A stretch of 14,965 bases of DNA from Candidatus Krumholzibacteriia bacterium (GTDB taxonomy: Bacteria; Krumholzibacteriota; Krumholzibacteriia; LZORAL124-64-63), in assembly GCA_030590265.1 (NCBI GenBank), contig JAUUYW010000041.1, positions 1 through 14,965 of the forward strand, in the 5' to 3' direction. The position numbers and the translations under genes were made by a program. The notes under the pieces were generated by a model. The model did no database searches and was not told the DNA's origin. It was given only the letters and a program-made list of their open reading frames with translations. This document shows positions 11,935 to 14,965 of this stretch, piece after piece. Each line of letters starts with the position of its first letter. Within the stretch, counting starts at the first letter, position 1.

Positions 11935-14025
11935 ATGTCCACGCGGCATCTTTTGAACATCGGAATTGGAACGGTCGCTATACTGTTGGCGGCTTCAGTT
12001 GGTCTAGTTTTCAACTCACTGGGAGATCAGAAGACGGATCAGGCACGGATCGATCTGGCGGTGAGCCAACAGGGCCTTGTCCAGGATATCTATCAGCAGG
12101 TGGAGACTTTGTCCCAAGCCGGGAATTTGGTCCTGGTTCGCCAGGCTCGGCAGCAGCTGGGATCCTCCATTCTCCTTTTCGACCAGAACCTGGCCACCTT
12201 GTTGAATGGTGGAACCATCACCGACCAGGACGGCAAAGAAATCAAAGTGGCCGAGCTTTGGATCCAGACCGGTTTGCCCCTGGCGGATCTGGCTGCCGGT
12301 GAATTCAGTATTTTCAGTTCCGCCGGCCAAAATGCCGTAGCCGGAATCAAAGACAATGGCGCAGAGCTGGTGAACCACCTCAGCCTGGCTGCAACAGGTA
12401 TGCAGGCTGAAGTGCAAACTCGTCATGCCCGTGGCAGCCTTGCTCGCTGGATGGTCCTGGGCCTGACAGCAGCCTTGATTGGCCTTGGCCTCTTCCGTTT
12501 CAAACCAGTCCCCAAAACAACAAGCCAAGCCATCCCGCAGACACCTCTGGCCCCCATGGCTACAGCTCCAGTTGATGAAGCAACTGTTGAAACGCCAGCG
12601 GCCGCATCTGCCCTGGCTGATGCCCAGGTGTGGAACAGCCAACCTCACAAACAGTTCACCTCACCCGTGGATTTCGACAACGTGAACGCTTCGGTGGACC
12701 AGTTGTCCGTAGACATGAACACCATCGCCAGCAGCACGGATAAAATGGGTTTGGCCATCGGCTCGGTGGGCCACGCCATGCAGGGCATGCTATTCAGTCT
12801 GCAACAAATGGCCCAGGACACGGCCGAAGGTTACAAGATCGTGCGGGGTGCCAACAACGCCGCTTCCTACACCCACAACACCGCTGGCGAATTGGCCGAA
12901 TCTGCCCAGGAGATGAGCCGAGTGGTGGCCCGGGTAACCCAATTGGCCATGAAGACCAAGCAGGTGGCGGGTCAAATCGAAGCAGAAGCCGTGAGCACCG
13001 GCAGCACAGGCGAAGCTTTCACATCCGTTGTGGCAAGCGAAGTCAAGGGCCTGGCCCAACAAACATCCCTGGCTACTGCCGGAATCGAACAAACCGTGGC
13101 GGAAATTCTGGGCACTGCGCGTCAGTATGAAGAAGCCATCGGTCAGATCCTTAAGAATATCAGTGGTATCAATAAGGTGAGTGAGAACTTCGGGGAAATG
13201 ATGCTGCACCCTCCCAATGCTGGTGTGGCTGGAACTCCGTTGCCGGCTGCGGTGCCGTTGCCCCTGACTCCTCAGCCTGAGGCGGTTTGTCCGGTCGCTC
13301 AACCTGTTGCTCAACCAATTGCGCCACCTGTTGTTCAACCAGAGGCTCCAGCTCCTGCTGAACCTGCTGCTGAAGCAGCCCCAGTTGATGACGCTGCGCC
13401 TGCTCCGGAACCGGATTCCTGGGATCAGGCCGACGACCCGGTCGTCAATGAACCCACCAGCGAAGAAGTGGCTGAAGAGACCACTGCTGCCATCGAAGAA
13501 ACCGCCGCTGATCCGGAACCATCGGGCAGCGCCGGCAATGTTTTCATGCTCGGCGGGGCACCTAAAAAAGCAAAAGCCAAATCAGCTCCTGCAGAAGAGC
13601 CAAAAGAAGAGCCCAAGGCAGAAGTACCGACACCGCCACCAGCACCGGAACCGGTAGAAGAAGAGGACGATGGGGCCAACATCTTCATGCTCAACAAGCC
13701 TAAAAAGGCACCGGGGGCTACCAATGAAGAGCCTGCGGCGGTCGCTGCTGAGCCTGCACCCGAGCCCGCCCCTGAACCTGAACCTGAACCGGCACCCAAA
13801 GCTGAAGAACCAGCAGCGGAAGAAGATAAAGACGACGGGGCCAACATCTTCATGCTCAACAAGCCTTCAAAAGAATCGGTAGCCGAGAAGGAAGATACAC
13901 CGGCACCAGTCGCAGAAGAAGCATCTGAAGAAAAAGAGGAACTCGTCACTGTTCCTGCCGAGGCTGAAGAAGAAAAGAAAGACGATGGGGATAGCAATAT
14001 CTTCATGTTGAACAAGCCGAAATAA
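11935..14025 (+). CDS. PilJ/chemoreceptor-like membrane protein with degenerate signalling tip and four-motif acidic tail
   Basis: A 696-residue protein; ATG 11935 has GGAGGAA 4 bases upstream. TM1 is at about 8-27 and TM2 at about 172-189, enclosing a helical periplasmic domain (about 30-165) whose start and F-D-x-x-L-x-x-L-x-x-G-G block resemble the PilJ N-terminal sensor domain. No HAMP follows TM2; instead there is a Pro/Ala/Thr linker (190-240). Residues about 245-430 are helical like an MCP signalling hairpin. The second arm is recognisable (AFTSVVASEVKGLAQQTS, 361-378), but the normal tip QTNLLALNAAIEAAR reads KTKQVAGQIEAEAVS (340-354), so the residues that bind CheA and CheW are largely lost. 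From about 430 to the end is a disordered, acidic Pro/Ala/Glu tail with four motif copies, N535-VFML, N582-IFMLNKPK, N637-IFMLNKPS and N688-IFMLNKPK; the last three residues of the last copy end the protein. The architecture suggests a receptor turned into a scaffold; function unknown. The gene is monocistronic, with a strong terminator. Confidence 0.85.
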   Translation: MSTRHLLNIGIGTVAILLAASVGLVFNSLGDQKTDQARIDLAVSQQGLVQDIYQQVETLSQAGNLVLVRQARQQLGSSILLFDQNLATLLNGGTITDQDGKEIKVAELWIQTGLPLADLAAGEFSIFSSAGQNAVAGIKDNGAELVNHLSLAATGMQAEVQTRHARGSLARWMVLGLTAALIGLGLFRFKPVPKTTSQAIPQTPLAPMATAPVDEATVETPAAASALADAQVWNSQPHKQFTSPVDFDNVNASVDQLSVDMNTIASSTDKMGLAIGSVGHAMQGMLFSLQQMAQDTAEGYKIVRGANNAASYTHNTAGELAESAQEMSRVVARVTQLAMKTKQVAGQIEAEAVSTGSTGEAFTSVVASEVKGLAQQTSLATAGIEQTVAEILGTARQYEEAIGQILKNISGINKVSENFGEMMLHPPNAGVAGTPLPAAVPLPLTPQPEAVCPVAQPVAQPIAPPVVQPEAPAPAEPAAEAAPVDDAAPAPEPDSWDQADDPVVNEPTSEEVAEETTAAIEETAADPEPSGSAGNVFMLGGAPKKAKAKSAPAEEPKEEPKAEVPTPPPAPEPVEEEDDGANIFMLNKPKKAPGATNEEPAAVAAEPAPEPAPEPEPEPAPKAEEPAAEEDKDDGANIFMLNKPSKESVAEKEDTPAPVAEEASEEKEELVTVPAEAEEEKKDDGDSNIFMLNKPK
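13666..13701 (+). repeat. direct repeat, copy A (36 bases, motif copy 2)
   Basis: A 36-base block starting GACGATGGGGCC and ending AACAAGCCT, differing at one base from the block at 13831. It indicates recent duplication or gene conversion of the second and third motif copies, while the last copy is diverged at synonymous sites. Confidence 0.85.
13831..13866 (+). repeat. direct repeat, copy B (36 bases, motif copy 3)
   Basis: Partner of the 36-base block at 13666, with a single T-to-C difference at the sixth base. It encodes D-D-G-A-N-I-F-M-L-N-K-P as in copy A. Confidence 0.85.
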
Positions 14026-14048
14026 AGTTCTACTTTGAGGGCTTTTGT

Positions 14049-14080
14049 AAAACCGGACCGAGCGATCGGTCCGGTTTTTT
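14049..14080 (+). terminator. strong intrinsic terminator after the MCP-like gene
   Basis: A perfect 13-bp stem (14049-14061 with 14066-14078) has a GCGA loop of the stable GNRA type and ends in six T residues (14075-14080), 23 bases past the stop codon. The A-rich left side gives it some activity on the other strand too, but no minus-strand gene ends here. Confidence 0.92.
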
Positions 14081-14130
14081 GTATTCTATGGTTTGCAATT
14101 GCCCACTCAAAACCACCAACAGGAGCCTTC

Positions 14131-14965
14131 ATGAACTCCGAAGAATTTCGCCGGCATGGCCACGACCTCATCGAATGGGTCGCCGATTATTTGGAAAATG
14201 CTGAACAATACCCGGTGCTGTCCCGCAGCCAACCCGGTGAGATTCGCCAGCAACTTCCGGATCATCCACCGGAAACCGGAGAGTCCATGGACCAGATCCT
14301 GGACGATTTTCGGCGCATCATTCTGCCTGGGGTAACCCATTGGAACCATCCACGGTTTTTTGCCTACTTTCCGGCCAACAACAGCGGACCTTCAATCCTG
14401 GGCGAACTGCTTTCGGCCGGTCTTGGTGTCAACGCCATGCTGTGGCAAACCAGTCCTGCTGCCACGGAGCTGGAAGAAACAGTCATGTCGTGGCTGGGCG
14501 AGTTAATCGGCCTGCCCGAAGGATTTCATGGTGTGATCCAGGATACTGCCAGCACCGCCACCCTTTGCGCCCTGATTTGTGCCCGGGAAAGAACCACCTC
14601 CCATTCCATCAATCGCATGGGTCCCGAAGGATTGGCGGGGGCCGGCAGCCTGCGCATCTACACTTCCAGCGAAGCCCACAGTTCAGTTTTGAAGGGAGCC
14701 AAGATTGCCGGTTTTGGGGCTCAGAATGTGGTCCTGGTGGAGACTGATGAGAACCTGGCCATGGATCCTGAAGATTTGGATCGTCTGATCGGCATGGACC
14801 TGGCTGGTGGCCTAATTCCCTGTTGCATTACTGCTACGGTGGGCACCACCAGCAGCACGGCCATGGATCCCCTGGTGCCCATCGGAGCCATCGCCAAACG
14901 TCATGGCTTGTGGTTGCATGTGGACGCCGCCTTGGCCGGCAGCGCGGCCATCGTCCCGGAACACC
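14131..14965 (+). CDS. PLP-dependent aromatic-L-amino-acid decarboxylase family (group II), truncated by the window end
   Basis: The first 278 residues of a group II pyridoxal-phosphate decarboxylase, which removes CO2 from an amino acid to give an amine. The ATG at 14131 has AGGAG 6 bases upstream. Family blocks seen in order are HDLIEWVADYLENAEQYPV at the N-terminus, VTHWNHPRFFAYFPANNSGPS, the PLP-phosphate block QDTASTATLCALICARE, SSEAHSSVLKGAKIAGFG with the PLP-stacking His183, GLIPCCITATVGTTSSTAMDPL, and HVDAALAG with Asp265, which pairs with the PLP nitrogen. The catalytic PLP lysine lies beyond the edge. This wording matches aromatic-amino-acid (Dopa/Trp/Tyr) decarboxylases better than glutamate decarboxylases, but the substrate is not decidable. 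It lies directly after the terminator at 14049-14080, so it needs its own promoter in the 50 bases 14081-14130; none is obvious. No stop is seen in the part present. Confidence 0.92.
   Translation, partial: MNSEEFRRHGHDLIEWVADYLENAEQYPVLSRSQPGEIRQQLPDHPPETGESMDQILDDFRRIILPGVTHWNHPRFFAYFPANNSGPSILGELLSAGLGVNAMLWQTSPAATELEETVMSWLGELIGLPEGFHGVIQDTASTATLCALICARERTTSHSINRMGPEGLAGAGSLRIYTSSEAHSSVLKGAKIAGFGAQNVVLVETDENLAMDPEDLDRLIGMDLAGGLIPCCITATVGTTSSTAMDPLVPIGAIAKRHGLWLHVDAALAGSAAIVPEH

Larger units (their letters stand above)
13537..14022 (+). repeat. four spaced copies of a short peptide motif in the tail of the MCP-like protein
   Basis: The motif N-[IV]-F-M-L-x-x-x-P-K is encoded at 13537-13566 (variant with GGA inserted before PK), 13678-13704, 13843-13869 and 13996-14022. 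Copies start 47, 55 and 51 residues apart, linked by Glu/Pro/Ala-rich spacers. Copies 2 to 4 are preceded by an acidic D-D-G run (DDGAN, DDGAN, DDGDSN) and followed by lysines. The final copy is the extreme C-terminus. Conservation of the hydrophobic core against strongly drifting spacers points to selection on the motif. Confidence 0.9.

Noticed and set aside
13537..14022. Tail repeats considered as a CRISPR-like or mobile repeat array
   Set aside because: The repeats are in frame inside a coding sequence, with codon-level variation and protein-level conservation; spacers are coding and similar in composition, not unique foreign sequences.
13425..14171. 248-codon minus-strand frame opposite the acidic tail
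   Set aside because: Ser/Gly/Ala repeats are the reverse complement of Glu/Pro/Ala codons in the tail; no start signals, and it runs across the terminator and the next gene's start.

Overview
The window looks like ordinary chromosome from a Gram-negative, heterotrophic, probably motile bacterium with moderately high GC. Evidence for this is a secreted serine peptidase with a Sec signal peptide, a lipobox-bearing subtilase, a PilJ/chemoreceptor-like membrane protein and AGGAG-type ribosome binding sites. I cannot assign a phylum from the sequence alone. No tRNA, rRNA, insertion sequence, prophage, integrase or CRISPR array is visible. No gap between genes exceeds about 220 bases, so there is no large unexplained stretch.

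Layout, left to right. Positions 1-852 (+) hold the C-terminal part of a conserved protein whose frame is open to the left edge. It faces a small TPR protein with a hydrophobic C-terminus (877-1437, -). Next is a large secreted S9 prolyl-oligopeptidase-family peptidase (1658-4222, -) followed by its own hairpin terminator. Divergent from it is a stand-alone glycogen-binding (CBM48/AMPK-beta-like) protein (4361-4678, +), with a small palindrome in the shared intergenic region. Then come a GntR/FadR-type regulator (4775-5443, +) and an unrecognised 200-residue protein with a TTG start (5489-6091, +). The 3' end of that gene overlaps the 3' end of a CCA-adding tRNA nucleotidyltransferase with an HD domain (6036-7427, -).

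A two-gene membrane transport operon follows: an EamA exporter (7566-8420, +) joined by a one-base stop/start overlap to a TauE/SafE permease (8420-9223, +). It converges on a two-gene minus-strand operon made of an S8 subtilase lipoprotein (9818-11752) and a TRIC/UPF0126 channel (9212-9811). Divergent from the subtilase is the most unusual gene, 11935-14025 (+). It encodes a 696-residue, two-TM, PilJ/MCP-like protein with no HAMP, an eroded CheA/CheW-binding tip and a long acidic Pro/Ala/Glu tail. The tail carries four spaced copies of an N-[IV]-F-M-L motif, the last ending exactly at the C-terminus. A strong terminator follows. The window ends inside a PLP-dependent aromatic-amino-acid decarboxylase (14131-edge, +).

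The genes do not form one pathway. The window is a mixture of housekeeping (tRNA 3' end maturation), export, proteolysis in the envelope and signalling. The best candidate for undescribed biology is the tandem-motif tail of the MCP-like protein, which reads like a multivalent docking or scaffold element grafted onto a chemoreceptor that has lost its kinase-control tip.
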